From the NCBI RefSeq assembly GCF_014199255.1, contig NZ_JACIJF010000009.1, positions 1 to 64,000 of the forward strand: a DNA stretch of 64,000 nucleotides, in the 5' to 3' direction. The notes beneath the pieces are model-generated. The model ran no database searches and was not told where the DNA came from. It worked only from the letters and a program-made list of their open reading frames with translations. This document shows, piece after piece, positions 54,986 to 64,000 of the stretch (its first letter is position 1; the number at the start of each line of letters is the position of its first letter). Both the position numbers and the translations under genes were made by a program. This stretch comes from Sphingomonas xinjiangensis. Lineage in GTDB: Bacteria; Pseudomonadota; Alphaproteobacteria; Sphingomonadales; Sphingomonadaceae.

Positions 54986-56247
54986 ATCCCCGCCGCCTTG
55001 CGCTCGGCGATCATCTGCTGCTGCTGTTCCTTCAGGTGCCAGGGAATGTCCTCGAACACGCCCTCGAACATCGTCTCGAATGGCTGGTGCATGCCGTGGC
55101 CCAGAATGCCGTTCTTCTCGGCTTCCTTCTGCGCGCGCTTCACTTCCTCGGCGCACTCGCGATCCATCGCCGCCTGACGCTCCTCGTCCCACTCGCCGAT
55201 CGCGACCAGGTGATCCTTCAGTCGCCGGATCGGGTCGCCCAGCGGCCATGCGGTCGGCTCCCCCGCCGAGCGATAGGCGGTGGGATCGTCGGAGGTCGAA
55301 TGCCCTTCGGTACGATAGGTGAAATGCTCGATCAGCGTCGGCCCCTGGTTGGTCCGCGCGCGCTCGGCCGCCCACTGCGTCGCGGCATAGACCGCCAGCG
55401 CGTCGTTGCCGTCGACGCGCAGCCCGGCAATCCCATAGCCGATCGCGCGTGCCGCAAAGGTCGTCGCCTCGGCACCCGCAAAGCCCGAAAAGCTCGAAAT
55501 CGCCCACTGGTTGTTGACGACGTTCAGGATAACCGGCGCCTTGTACACGGTGGCGAAAATCATCGCCGAGTGAAAGTCGCCCTCGGCGGTCGATCCGTCG
55601 CCGCACCAGGTCGCGGCGATGCGCGTGTCGCCCTTGGCTGCGCTCGCCATCGCCCAGCCCACTGCCTGCGGATATTGCGTGGTAAGATTGCCGGAGATCG
55701 AGAAGAACCCGTAGTCTTTCGACGAATACATAATCGGAAGCTGGCGACCCTGCAGTGGATCGGCGCTGTTCGAATAGATCTGGTTCATCATGTCGACCAG
55801 CGGGTAGCCACGGGTGAGCAAAATGCCCTGCTGGCGATAGCTGGGGAAGCACATGTCGTCCGACGCCATCGCCATCGTCGCGGCCACCGACACCGCCTCT
55901 TCGCCGGTCGATTTCATGTAGAAGCTGGTCTTGCCCTGGCGCTGGGCGCGGAACATGCGCTCGTCGAACGCGCGGGTCAGCGCCATCGACCGAAGCATTT
56001 TCCGCAGCGCATCGGCATCGAGCCGGGGATTCCACGGCCCGACCGCCTGGCCCGCATCGTCCAGCACCCGGATCAGCGTATAGGCAAGTTCGTGGAAGCT
56101 GTCGGCCTTATCGGCGGTGTCGGGACGGCGGGCCGAACCGGCGGGCGGCACGTCCACGTCGCTGAAATCGGCTTCGTCGCCCGGACGGAATTTGGGCTCG
56201 GGCACGTGCAGCGAAAGCGGCGGCAGATTGGCGCGCGGGGCGTCCAT
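54982..56247 (-). CDS. bkdA1: Branched-chain 2-oxoacid dehydrogenase E1 alpha subunit
   Basis: The product is 421 aa from the ATG at 56247 with a GGAG ribosome site. The thiamine-diphosphate motif is GDGSTAEGDFHSAMIFA then NNQWAIS. The phosphorylation-loop-like region YRTEGHSTSDDPTAYR and the C-terminus ILGHGMHQPFETMFEGVFEDIPWHL are characteristic of the BCKDH alpha subunit rather than pyruvate dehydrogenase. It is first in the bkdA1-bkdA2-bkdB operon and probably makes acyl-CoA starters for branched-chain fatty acids or degrades Val, Leu and Ile. Confidence 0.92.
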   Translation of the reverse strand: MDAPRANLPPLSLHVPEPKFRPGDEADFSDVDVPPAGSARRPDTADKADSFHELAYTLIRVLDDAGQAVGPWNPRLDADALRKMLRSMALTRAFDERMFRAQRQGKTSFYMKSTGEEAVSVAATMAMASDDMCFPSYRQQGILLTRGYPLVDMMNQIYSNSADPLQGRQLPIMYSSKDYGFFSISGNLTTQYPQAVGWAMASAAKGDTRIAATWCGDGSTAEGDFHSAMIFATVYKAPVILNVVNNQWAISSFSGFAGAEATTFAARAIGYGIAGLRVDGNDALAVYAATQWAAERARTNQGPTLIEHFTYRTEGHSTSDDPTAYRSAGEPTAWPLGDPIRRLKDHLVAIGEWDEERQAAMDRECAEEVKRAQKEAEKNGILGHGMHQPFETMFEGVFEDIPWHLKEQQQQMIAERKAAGI

Positions 56248-56376
56248 GGGCTCTCCAGAATTGACCCGAGTCGTTCTTCCAGAACGCGCGGGATCGTGTT
56301 TCCGGTGCTTGTTATAAAATTTCAAACGCCCTGTCGAGTTGGGGCAGCAGCCCTGACGTAGATAGTTTCAGGTGAT

Positions 56377-56412
56377 ACCGCCCCCCTCGCCACCCAATGC
56401 GAGGGGGGCGGT
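56377..56412. terminator. Perfect hairpin between dcp and bkdA1
   Basis: The arms ACCGCCCCCCTCGC and GCGAGGGGGGCGGT are perfect 14-bp inverted copies around an 8-base loop. It lies just downstream of the dcp stop (minus strand) and upstream of the bkd promoter region. It probably ends the dcp transcript. No T-run follows. Confidence 0.6.
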
Positions 56413-56420
56413 GCGACTGC

Positions 56421-58577
56421 TTACTGCGTCGGGAACCCGCGCCGCTTGAACAGCGCCTTCACATCGGGATCCCGCCCGCGGAATGCCTTGTACGCGTCCT
56501 TGCGGTCGGTCTCGTTACCCGTCGCCAGCAGCGTCTTGCGGAACCGTTCGGCGGTCGCCTTGTCCCACGGGCCGCCCGCTTCCTGGAACGCCGCCCAGGT
56601 GTCGGCATCCATCGTCTCGGACCACAGGTACGAATAATAGCCTGCCGAGTACGCATCGCTGGAGAACAGGTGATTGAACTGCGGCAACCGGTGCCGCATC
56701 ACGATTTCGCGCGGCATGCCGATGCTCGCCAGCGTCTCACGCTCGAACGCGTCCGGATCGCTCACCGGCACCTCGCGGTCGTGCAGCTTCATGTCGACGA
56801 TCGCCGAAGACAGATATTCGACGGTGTCGAACCCCTGGTTGAAGGTCGACGCCTTCTCGATCTTCGCCACCAGTGCCGCTGGCATCGACGCGCCGGTCTG
56901 GTAATGCTTGGCGAAGCGGTTGAGCACCTCAGGCGTCATCAGCCAGTTCTCGTTCACCTGGCTGGGATATTCGACGAAGTCGCGCGGGGTGCCGCCCAGG
57001 CCCGGATAATAGACGTTGGACAGCAGGCTGTGCAGCGCATGGCCGAACTCGTGAAACAGCGTCGTTGCATCGTCGATGCTGATCAGCGTCGGCTGCCCCG
57101 CCCCGCCCTTGGTGAAGTTGTTGTTGTTCGACGCCAGCACGATGTGGTTACCGCGCAGCCCCGAACGCCCGCGATAGCTGGTCGCCCACGCGCCCGACCG
57201 CTTGCCCGCCCGGGCATAGCCGTCGAAATAGAAGATGCCGACTTCCTTGCCGGTCTTGTGGTCCAGAACCTGGAAGGTGCGAACGTCTGGATGGAAGACC
57301 GGGATCTCCCCGGTGTTTTCCTTGAAGTCGAGGTCGTAGAGCTGCCCCGCCGCCCAGAAGGCGCCGTTCAGGATGTTGCCCAGCTCAAGATACGGCTTCA
57401 TCTCATTCTCATCCAGGTCATACTTCGCCTTGCGCACCTTCTCGGCGTAGAAGCGATAGTCCCAGGGCTCGACCGTGATCTTGGCGCCTTCGCTGTTGGC
57501 CAGCGCCTGCATGTCGGCGACTTCCTGTTTCACCCGGCCGACCGCGGCGGGCCATACCGACATCATCAGCTTCGTCGCATTCTCCGGCGTCTCGGCCATG
57601 GTGTCGTCCATGCGCAGCCAGGCATGGTTCTTGAACCCCAGGATCTTGGCGCGCTCCTGGCGCAGCTTCAGGATCTGGGCGATGGTCGCGTTGGTGTCGT
57701 TCGCGTCGCCATTGTCGCCGCGGTTGATGAACGCGTTGTAGATGCGCTGCCGCAGCGGCCGGTTGGTCGCGTACATCAGCAGCGGCTGGACCGAGGAGCG
57801 GGTGTTCTTCACCGCCCACTTGCCCGGCTGGCCCATCGCCTTGGCTTCTTCGGCCAGGCTCGCCTTGAAGCTGTCGGACAGTCCGGCAAGCTCGGCTTCG
57901 TTGTCGAGCACGATTGCCTTTTCCTCGTCCGCCAGCACCTTGCGGCTGAACTCGGTATAGGCGCGCGACAGCTCCTGGTTGATCCGCTTCACTTCGCCCT
58001 TTTGCGCGTCGTTCAGCAACGCGCCCGAAGTGACCGCATCGCGATAGTCGCGCTCCAGCAGCCGCATCTGCTGGGCGTTGAGGCCCAGGCTCTGGCGCTT
58101 GTCGTACAGCGTCTTCACCCGCGCGAACATCTTGGGGTCCAGGCTCAGCTCGGTGAAGAAGGCCGAGATCTTCGGGCTCCATTCGGTGGCGATCGCCTGC
58201 ACCTCTGGGGTCGCCAGATTGCTCTGGTACACGCCCCACACGGCGAACAGCCGGCCCATCTGCTCGCCCGACAATTGGCTGGCTTCGATGGTGTTCTTGA
58301 AGGTGGGTGCGGCGGGGTTGTCGCGGATTTTCACGAATTCGGCGCGAGCGTTGGTCATCGCCTGCTCGAACGCGGCCGGGAACATCGCCGGCTTCACCTT
58401 ATCCCAGGGCGGAACCCCTTCATGGCCGCCGGGCCACGGCGTCAGCAGCGGCGCGGGGTCGACCGCAGCGGTGGCGGCGGGGGCGGCTTGGGGGGCGGTC
58501 TGGGACATTGCGGCTCCGGAGGGCAAGGCGAGGAGTGCCGGGGAAGCAAGCAACGCAAGACGTGGGCTGAGGATCAT
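56421..58577 (-). CDS. dcp: M3-family peptidyl-dipeptidase
   Basis: The product is 718 aa, as expected for Dcp. A signal peptide precedes the mature protein (MILSPRLALLASPALLALPSGAAMSQ), so it is periplasmic or exported. The zinc motif HEFGH lies at about 508-512 in TTLFHEFGHALHSL, with the third ligand glutamate a little downstream. The C-terminus has LWSETMDADTWAAFQEAGG. It removes C-terminal dipeptides from peptides. Start codon ATG at 58577. The gene is divergent from the imuA cassette. Confidence 0.92.
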   Translation of the reverse strand: MILSPRLALLASPALLALPSGAAMSQTAPQAAPAATAAVDPAPLLTPWPGGHEGVPPWDKVKPAMFPAAFEQAMTNARAEFVKIRDNPAAPTFKNTIEASQLSGEQMGRLFAVWGVYQSNLATPEVQAIATEWSPKISAFFTELSLDPKMFARVKTLYDKRQSLGLNAQQMRLLERDYRDAVTSGALLNDAQKGEVKRINQELSRAYTEFSRKVLADEEKAIVLDNEAELAGLSDSFKASLAEEAKAMGQPGKWAVKNTRSSVQPLLMYATNRPLRQRIYNAFINRGDNGDANDTNATIAQILKLRQERAKILGFKNHAWLRMDDTMAETPENATKLMMSVWPAAVGRVKQEVADMQALANSEGAKITVEPWDYRFYAEKVRKAKYDLDENEMKPYLELGNILNGAFWAAGQLYDLDFKENTGEIPVFHPDVRTFQVLDHKTGKEVGIFYFDGYARAGKRSGAWATSYRGRSGLRGNHIVLASNNNNFTKGGAGQPTLISIDDATTLFHEFGHALHSLLSNVYYPGLGGTPRDFVEYPSQVNENWLMTPEVLNRFAKHYQTGASMPAALVAKIEKASTFNQGFDTVEYLSSAIVDMKLHDREVPVSDPDAFERETLASIGMPREIVMRHRLPQFNHLFSSDAYSAGYYSYLWSETMDADTWAAFQEAGGPWDKATAERFRKTLLATGNETDRKDAYKAFRGRDPDVKALFKRRGFPTQ

Positions 58578-58686
58578 TCAGTTGGCTCCGAAGGCAGTGC
58601 GAAAAGCGCACAGCCTAGGGAATATACGCAGCGTGGCAATGGCTTGTGGATGAATCGCATTGCCTGGTTGACTCAACCGCCAGTTG

Positions 58687-58701
58687 GAACAGAATAGGAA
58701 C
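58687..58701 (+). promoter_or_regulatory. LexA (SOS) box upstream of imuA
   Basis: GAACAGAATAGGAAC fits GAAC-N7-GAAC, the reverse complement of the alphaproteobacterial LexA box GTTC-N7-GTTC, with both half-sites exact. It lies 37 bp upstream of the GTG chosen for imuA. ImuA-imuB-dnaE2 cassettes are well-known SOS genes, which supports the assignment. Confidence 0.85.
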
Positions 58702-58738
58702 ATTGCCGTTCCCCGAGTCCCCCCTATCGAGTCGCGCC

Positions 58739-59482
58739 GTGCCAGATCCTGCTATCCTGACCCAGCTTCGCGAGCAACTCCGCGCCATGGAAACCGGCGG
58801 GTTCAAGCGCCGCCCGGTGCTGCCCTTCGGCATAGGCGCGCTCGATAAGCGGCTGGGCGATAAGGGGCTGCGGCTCGATGCGCTGCACGAGGTTGCCGGC
58901 ACCACCCCCGACATGGGCGACGATTGCGCGGCAACCTTGTTCATGGCCGGCATCGCCGCACGCGCCTGGGGACCGGTGCTGTGGGTGGTGCGCCGCCACG
59001 ATCTGTTCGCGCCCGGGCTGTCGCAAGTCGGGCTCGACCATAAAAGGTTGATCTATGCCGAGGCGGTCGACGACGCCGAAGCGCTGGCGATCATGGAGGA
59101 AGGGCTGCGCCATCGCGGCCTGGGCGCGGTGATCGGCGAAGTGAAACGCGTGGCGATGCCCGCCACCCGCCGGCTGCAACTGGCGGCCGAGGGCGGACGG
59201 ACAATCGCCCTGCTCATGAAGCGCCATTCGCGCGAAGGCGTCGATCCGCTCGGCGCGCCCTCAGCCGCAGTGACGCGCTGGCGGGTGGCCTCGGCCCCGT
59301 CGACCCCGCTGCCGGTGGAGGGGATCGGCCGCCCGCGCTGGCGCCTCAGCGTCGCGCGGCAACGCGGGGGGGATTCATTCGAACTAGAAGTGGAGGCATG
59401 CGATGCCACGGGTCGCTGCGATCTTCCTGCCAAGCTGGGCAATCGACCGGCTGCGGCGGGCAGAGCGACGCGCGCCGCCTGA
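58739..59482 (+). CDS. imuA: ImuA, SOS mutagenesis accessory protein
   Basis: The product is 247 aa from a GTG at 58739 (read M-PDPAILTQLREQLRAMETGGFKRRPVLPFGI). An ATG at 58646 is in frame but lies upstream of the LexA box, so it would be outside the transcript. The RecA-like fold includes LDALHEVAGTTPDMGDDCAATLFMAGIA and GPVLWVVRRHDLFAPGLSQVGLD. ImuA works with ImuB and DnaE2 in damage-induced mutagenesis. The reading frame overlaps imuB by 80 bp at the 3' end. Confidence 0.87.
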   Translation: MPDPAILTQLREQLRAMETGGFKRRPVLPFGIGALDKRLGDKGLRLDALHEVAGTTPDMGDDCAATLFMAGIAARAWGPVLWVVRRHDLFAPGLSQVGLDHKRLIYAEAVDDAEALAIMEEGLRHRGLGAVIGEVKRVAMPATRRLQLAAEGGRTIALLMKRHSREGVDPLGAPSAAVTRWRVASAPSTPLPVEGIGRPRWRLSVARQRGGDSFELEVEACDATGRCDLPAKLGNRPAAAGRATRAA

Positions 59483-61391
59483 GGCGCGCGCCCCTGCCGG
59501 TCTCGACGCGATCAGCGCCGCCATGGCCGCCGAGCATGCCAAGGGTTGCTCGGTGCCGCGTGGTGGCGGCTGGCGTCCCGGCGCGCGCTGGGCGCGGGAC
59601 AAGCGCCAGGCCCACATCGACGCGCTGCCCGAGCACCAGCGCCCGCCGATCCGCGACCTCGGCCGCTGCGACGTCGCCGCAGACCACGCCTTCAAGCGGA
59701 TCAAGACAGACGCATGGGGACATCCTCAACTCCCCCCCGGCACGGGGGGGGGGACCGCCAGCGCACCTGGTGGTGGAGGGGGGGCCGCCCCGAAGGTTTC
59801 GCTCGCGGCGATTCCCCTCCACCATGCTTCGCATGGTCCCCCTCCCCGTTCCGGGGAGGATTTAAGCGCCCCGCTCGTCACGGCGCTGCGCACCGGCAAC
59901 CGCCAGCTCGTCGCCGGCGCCTGCCCCGCCGCGCAGGCGCTCGGCATCACCCCCGGCATGGCACTCGCCAAGGCCCGCGCACAGGTGGCGGGGCTCGACA
60001 TCCGCCCCGCCGATCCCGAAGGTGACCGCGCCGATCTCGAGCGGCTGGCGATCGCGCTCGCCCGCCGCTGGACGCCGACGGTTGCGATCGAGGGTGAGGA
60101 CACGCTGTTCCTCGATTTGAGCGGCGTCACCCATCTTCATGGCGGCGAAGCTCGCATGACGCGGCGGCTGGTACGCATGCTCGCGCGGCTCGGCGTCACC
60201 GCACAGGTCGCAGTGGCGGATACCGCGGGCGCAGCCTGGGCCGCCACCCACGTCCCCGCGGAATGCAACTTCGGCGGATGGGGCGAAGGCAACGTCCTGC
60301 TCTGCCCGCCCGGCGAGCACCCCGCCCTGCTTGCCCAGCTTCCCACCGAAGCGCTGCGCCTGGATGCCAAGCAGATCGAACTGCTCCACCGCTTGGGCGT
60401 CAACCAGATCGGCCAGCTGCTCGCCATGCCGCGCGCGCCGCTGGTGCGCCGCTTCGGGGCGAGCATCGTGCTTCGCCTCGACCAGGCGCTCGGCCACCTC
60501 GCCGAACCGCTCCACCCGGTGGTGCCGCCCGAGCCGCTTGCCGTGACGCAGCGTTTCGCCGAACCGATCGCCAGTCCGGAAGCCATTGCCCATTGGCTGG
60601 GCGAACTCGTCCCCAGGCTTGCCCTCGCACTCGCTCAGGCGGGTCTCGGCGCGCGCCGTGTCGAGCTGGTCGCGGATCGCATCGATGGCGTGCCGCAGCG
60701 GATCGCGATCGGCCTCGCCCGCCCCAATCGCGATCCCGCCCACCTGCTGCGCCTGCTGCTGCGTCGCATCGAGCAGGTCGCGCCCGGCTACGGCATCGAC
60801 GCCATGACGCTGCACCTGCGCCGCGGCGAGCGGCTGGGGCCCGAGCCTGTGACCGAAAGGCTGGACGAAGAGGCAGCACCCGACCTCGCCGCGCTGGTCG
60901 ACACGCTCGCCACGCGGATCGGCGAACGGCGCATGTGGCGCACCCGTCCGGTCGAAAGCGACGTGCCCGAACGCAGCGCCGCGCGCGCGCCGGTGCTCGA
61001 TCCGCCCGAACGGACGGCGGCTACGCTCAAAACCGGGGACGTCCGCGGCCTTGACCGTCAGGCTGCGCTGCATCCCTGGCATCCCGGCTGGCGCAAGCCC
61101 GCCCGGCTGCTGCGCCGGCCCGAACGGCTCGACCATGTCATGGCCGAACTGCCCGACCAGCCGCCCCGGCGCTTCACCTGGCGCGGCCAGGCGCACAAGG
61201 TCATCCGCGCCGACGGACCCGAGCGCATCTTCGGCGAATGGTGGAAGCGTGATGCCGAACGCCATGCCGTGCGCGACTATTTCCATGTCGAGGACGATGC
61301 CGGTCATCGCTATTGGCTGTTCCGCTCGGGCGATGGCGAGCGCCCGGTCACCGGCGATCTCAGCTGGTATCTGCACGGGGTGTTCGGATGA
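59403..61391 (+). CDS. imuB: ImuB, inactive Y-family polymerase homologue, with repeat insertion
   Basis: The product is 662 aa, longer than most ImuB proteins (about 500-550). The ATG at 59403 has GGAGG six bases upstream. The family segments are [47 protein letters not shown] near 220-245, and [35 protein letters not shown]. Residues about 107-154 ([11 protein letters not shown] through PPPRSGED) are encoded by a palindromic repeat that is in frame. ImuB carries the beta-clamp and partner contacts but not polymerase activity. Its start lies inside imuA, and the ATG of dnaE2 overlaps its stop by 4 bp. Confidence 0.92.
   Translation: MPRVAAIFLPSWAIDRLRRAERRAPPEARAPAGLDAISAAMAAEHAKGCSVPRGGGWRPGARWARDKRQAHIDALPEHQRPPIRDLGRCDVAADHAFKRIKTDAWGHPQLPPGTGGGTASAPGGGGGAAPKVSLAAIPLHHASHGPPPRSGEDLSAPLVTALRTGNRQLVAGACPAAQALGITPGMALAKARAQVAGLDIRPADPEGDRADLERLAIALARRWTPTVAIEGEDTLFLDLSGVTHLHGGEARMTRRLVRMLARLGVTAQVAVADTAGAAWAATHVPAECNFGGWGEGNVLLCPPGEHPALLAQLPTEALRLDAKQIELLHRLGVNQIGQLLAMPRAPLVRRFGASIVLRLDQALGHLAEPLHPVVPPEPLAVTQRFAEPIASPEAIAHWLGELVPRLALALAQAGLGARRVELVADRIDGVPQRIAIGLARPNRDPAHLLRLLLRRIEQVAPGYGIDAMTLHLRRGERLGPEPVTERLDEEAAPDLAALVDTLATRIGERRMWRTRPVESDVPERSAARAPVLDPPERTAATLKTGDVRGLDRQAALHPWHPGWRKPARLLRRPERLDHVMAELPDQPPRRFTWRGQAHKVIRADGPERIFGEWWKRDAERHAVRDYFHVEDDAGHRYWLFRSGDGERPVTGDLSWYLHGVFG
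59721..59865. repeat. Palindromic MITE-like element inside imuB, in frame
   Basis: It runs from CATCCTC at the left to CGGGGAGGATTTAAG at the right. Internal stems are CCCCCCCGGCACGGGGGGG, GGTGGAGGGG with CCCCTCCACC, the hairpin ACCATGCTTCGCATGGT, and CCTCCCCGTTCCGGGGAGG. In the coding frame it yields [11 protein letters not shown], then [16 protein letters not shown]. The same element occurs in the E2 and truB genes. Confidence 0.85.
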
Positions 61392-64000
61392 CTTATTCCG
61401 AACTTCAGGTGACCACGCATTATTCGTTCCTGCGCGGGGCGTCAGCGCCCGAACAATTGTTCAAAGCAGCCGCAAAGATGGGCATGCCCGCGCTCGGCAT
61501 AACCGACCGCAACTCCGTGGCGGGCGTAGTCCGCGCCTTGCACGCGGCGGAGGAGATCAAGGAAAAGTCTGGAATCTGGGTGCGCCCAGTCGTTGGTTGC
61601 CGCCTCGACCTGGTAGACGGCACATCGCTGCTGGTTTGGCCTGAAGATGGAACAGCCGGGAGCCAGCTCACGCGCATGCTCACGCTCGGCAAATCGCGTG
61701 CCGACGCGCAGCATGGCGAAAAAGGGAAGTGCTTCCTCCATTGGGAGGATGTGGCGGAGCATGCGCAAGGCTTGGTAAGTGCTTTGGTCCCCGGTTTTGC
61801 CGACGCCGGCGATCCGCTGTCGCTGCGCTGGATGGCGGAAATATTCGAGGGCCGCGGGTATGTCTGTCTGACGCGCCAACGGCGTCCCGGCGACGCCATG
61901 CGGCTATACCAGCTGGATCAGGCCGCGCGTCGGCATGGCCTTACCTCTCTCGCGGCCGGCGACGTGCTCTTTCACCATCCCGACAGGCGCATGCTTCAGG
62001 ACGTGGTGACCGCAATCCGTGAAAAGTGCACGATCGACGAATTGGGCTTCAGGCGCGAACGCAGTGCCGATCGCCACCTCAAGCCGCCCGAGGCCATGGC
62101 GTGGCGGTTTCGCCACTTTCCCGAAGCGTTGGCTGCAAACGAAGCGATCGTGGAGCGATGCACCTTTTCACTGCGGGAAATCCGCTATCGCTACCCCGAC
62201 GAGATCGTGATGAGTGGCCAGACGCCCCAGCGTGCGCTGGAAAAGCTCGCCTGGGCCGCGCTGCGCCGGCAATTCGGGGGCTCTAAGCCCCGCCCTTACG
62301 CCAAACTGCTCCTAAAGGAGCTGCGGCTCGTGAAGCGGCTCGATTACGCGCCCTATTTCCTGACCGTACACTCAATCGTCGAATATGCGCGGAGCCAGAA
62401 TATCCTGTGCCAGGGGCGCGGATCGGCCGCCAACTCGCTGATCTGCTATGTGCTTGGTGTCACCTCGATCGACCCGATCAAGCACGAATTACTGTTCGAG
62501 CGCTTCATCTCGGGCGAGCGCCAGGAGCCGCCCGATATCGACATCGATTTTGAGCATGAGCGGCGAGAGGAGGTGATCCAGTGGATCTATCAGACCTACG
62601 GCCATGACCATGCTGCCTTGACCGCCGTGGTCAGCCGGTTTCGCACGCGCGGCGCGGTACGCGAGGTCGGCAAAGCCCTAGGATTGCCCGAAGACCTGAC
62701 CGGCAGCCTTGTCAGTCAGACTTGGGGCTCGTCCGAAGCAGGCGTGCCTCAGGAACATCTCGATGCACTGAACCTTGATTCGAGTGATCCGCGACTGGCT
62801 CTGACCCTCGACTTAGCGAAACAGCTGATCGGCACCCCGCGCCACTTGTCCCAGCATCCCGGTGGCTTCGTGCTGGCGCAGCATCGCCTCGACGAGATCG
62901 TACCGATTGAACCGGCAACGATGGCCGAGCGTCGGGTTATCGAGTGGGAAAAGGACGACATTCAGACGCTTGGTCTGATGAAGGTCGACATTCTTGGCCT
63001 CGGCATGCTCGGCTGCATGCGCAGGGCCTTTGACCTGCTCGAACGGCGGAAGGAAATCCGGCTGACGCTCGCGTCGCGTGCGATGCAAGACGATGACGAT
63101 ACGACCTTTGAGATGATCCAGCGCGCCGACACGCTGGGCACCTTCCAGATCGAGAGCCGCGCACAGATGTCGATGCTGCCGCGGTTGAAGCCGAGGGAGT
63201 TTTACGACCTCGTCATCCAGGTCGCTATCGTACGTCCCGGGCCGATCCAGGGCGATATGGTGCATCCCTATCTGCGCCGTCGAGAAGGTAAGGAGAAGCC
63301 CGAATATCCCAAGCCGGAGCTGGAAAGGGTGCTGCACAGAACCTTCGGCGTGCCACTGTTCCAGGAGCAGGCGATGAAGGTAGCGATCGTCGGCGCCGGC
63401 TTTACTGCGGCGGAGGCAGATGGCCTTCGCCGCTCCATGGCCACGTTCAAGATGACCGGCGGCGTCAGCCATTTTCATGACAAAATGATCAACGGCATGG
63501 TCGCCAATGGTTATGCGCAGGACTTTGCCGAGCGCACGTTTCGGCAGATCGAAGGCTTTGGCAGCTACGGCTTCCCCGAGAGTCATGCGGCTAGCTTCGC
63601 CAAGATCGCCTATGCATCGTCCTGGGTGAAGTGTCACCACCCCGACATCTTCTGCGCCGCGCTGCTCAACGCGCAGCCGATGGGCTTCTACGCGCCCGCC
63701 CAGATCGTCCGTGACGCACGCGAGCATGGCGTCGAGGTGCACCCCGTCTGCGTCAACGCCAGCGAATGGGACACCAGCGTGGTGGACGCGTTGTCGGCGC
63801 CGCGCGTGCGGCCGCTGCGCTTCGCCGGTACCGAAGCGGACTGGGCAGACCTCAGGCCCCTGCGGCTGGGCATGCGGATCGTTCATGGTCTGGATGAAAA
63901 GCAGGCTACGAAAATCATCGATGCCCGGGTCAATGGTCCCTTTTCGTCTGTGCACGATGTCTGGCGCCGCGCTGGCGTCACGGTGGCGGCGCTCGAAAAG
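61388..64000 (+). CDS. dnaE2: Error-prone DNA polymerase DnaE2, 3' end beyond window
   Basis: The ATG at 61388 overlaps the imuB stop by 4 bp (ATGA), and the frame is open for 871 codons to the window end. A full protein has about 1050-1100 residues. The PHP start reads [23 protein letters not shown] and [16 protein letters not shown]. The polymerase motif [19 protein letters not shown] with the catalytic aspartates and [24 protein letters not shown] are present. It copies damaged DNA with ImuA and ImuB under SOS control. Its base composition looks lower in GC than imuB, with more mixed third positions. Confidence 0.95.
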   Translation, partial: MTYSELQVTTHYSFLRGASAPEQLFKAAAKMGMPALGITDRNSVAGVVRALHAAEEIKEKSGIWVRPVVGCRLDLVDGTSLLVWPEDGTAGSQLTRMLTLGKSRADAQHGEKGKCFLHWEDVAEHAQGLVSALVPGFADAGDPLSLRWMAEIFEGRGYVCLTRQRRPGDAMRLYQLDQAARRHGLTSLAAGDVLFHHPDRRMLQDVVTAIREKCTIDELGFRRERSADRHLKPPEAMAWRFRHFPEALAANEAIVERCTFSLREIRYRYPDEIVMSGQTPQRALEKLAWAALRRQFGGSKPRPYAKLLLKELRLVKRLDYAPYFLTVHSIVEYARSQNILCQGRGSAANSLICYVLGVTSIDPIKHELLFERFISGERQEPPDIDIDFEHERREEVIQWIYQTYGHDHAALTAVVSRFRTRGAVREVGKALGLPEDLTGSLVSQTWGSSEAGVPQEHLDALNLDSSDPRLALTLDLAKQLIGTPRHLSQHPGGFVLAQHRLDEIVPIEPATMAERRVIEWEKDDIQTLGLMKVDILGLGMLGCMRRAFDLLERRKEIRLTLASRAMQDDDDTTFEMIQRADTLGTFQIESRAQMSMLPRLKPREFYDLVIQVAIVRPGPIQGDMVHPYLRRREGKEKPEYPKPELERVLHRTFGVPLFQEQAMKVAIVGAGFTAAEADGLRRSMATFKMTGGVSHFHDKMINGMVANGYAQDFAERTFRQIEGFGSYGFPESHAASFAKIAYASSWVKCHHPDIFCAALLNAQPMGFYAPAQIVRDAREHGVEVHPVCVNASEWDTSVVDALSAPRVRPLRFAGTEADWADLRPLRLGMRIVHGLDEKQATKIIDARVNGPFSSVHDVWRRAGVTVAALEK

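Noticed and set aside
58646..58738. Upstream ATG start for imuA
   Set aside because: It precedes the LexA box and adds residues not seen in ImuA proteins.
62813..63955. Open frame of 380 codons opposite dnaE2
   Set aside because: dnaE2 is clearly the real gene. The antisense frame has no start signal and no motif.

Overview
The window is high-GC chromosomal DNA from an alphaproteobacterium, most likely a sphingomonad (Sphingomonas or close kin). The evidence is the permuted two-piece tmRNA with tag ANDNEALAIAA, the NDUFS4-type complex I subunit, the mutY/dciA/dsbA/smc neighbourhood, an alphaproteobacterial LexA box (GAAC-N7-GAAC) ahead of an imuA-imuB-dnaE2 cassette, and a GC-rich palindromic repeat family. 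Most genes are ordinary housekeeping genes. The accessory material is a cut-off IS110 transposase at the left edge, a small signalling patch at 14.7-18.6 kb, and many repeats.

Layout. 0-1 kb: IS110-family transposase running off the edge, with its noncoding flank. 1-7.6 kb: extensin-like lipoprotein, LOG-family protein, membrane-anchored cytochrome c, prephenate dehydratase, then a minus-strand overlapping set mutY - serine hydrolase - nudC. 7.9-14.6 kb: secreted unknown protein, repeats, then dciA - two DsbA-like proteins - smc. 14.7-18.6 kb: membrane-anchored LuxR-type HTH protein, small unknown protein, hybrid sensor kinase. 18.6-23.3 kb: four genes joined by 4-bp overlaps (GH130, GH13, GT4, DUF4424). 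23.3-32.8 kb: lipoprotein, chorismate mutase, polyprenyl diphosphate synthase, hrpB, NDUFS4-like subunit, a lemA-TPM-TPM-NUDIX operon, mscL and an Rrf2 regulator. 32.9-33.5 kb: tmRNA and repeats. 33.5-35.9 kb: uvsE and a YihY-type membrane protein. 36-46.8 kb: the translation and RNA operon rimP-nusA-ylxR-infB-rbfA-tdk-truB-rpsO-pnp, all on the minus strand. 47-52.6 kb: tandem sugar dehydrogenases, paired thioesterases, an enoyl-CoA hydratase-like gene, rarD and an acetyltransferase. 52.6-58.6 kb: a branched-chain 2-oxoacid dehydrogenase operon (E1alpha, E1beta, E2) and an M3 peptidase. 58.7-64 kb: SOS-controlled imuA-imuB-dnaE2, with dnaE2 cut by the window end.

The most striking structure is a palindromic, MITE-like element of about 115-155 bp. 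Its ends resemble TAAATCCTCCCC / GGGGAGGATTTA and it has internal hairpins. It lies between genes but also in frame inside three unrelated protein genes: imuB, the E2 subunit gene and truB. A related, shorter repeat lies inside hrpB. In imuB and E2 it is read in the same orientation and frame and gives near-identical peptides ([16 protein letters not shown] and PLHHPSAGPPPRAGEE). In truB it is inverted and still open. Next to uvsE and the NUDIX gene its right end coincides with the stop codon of the convergent gene. This resembles the Rickettsia palindromic elements and deserves systematic study.
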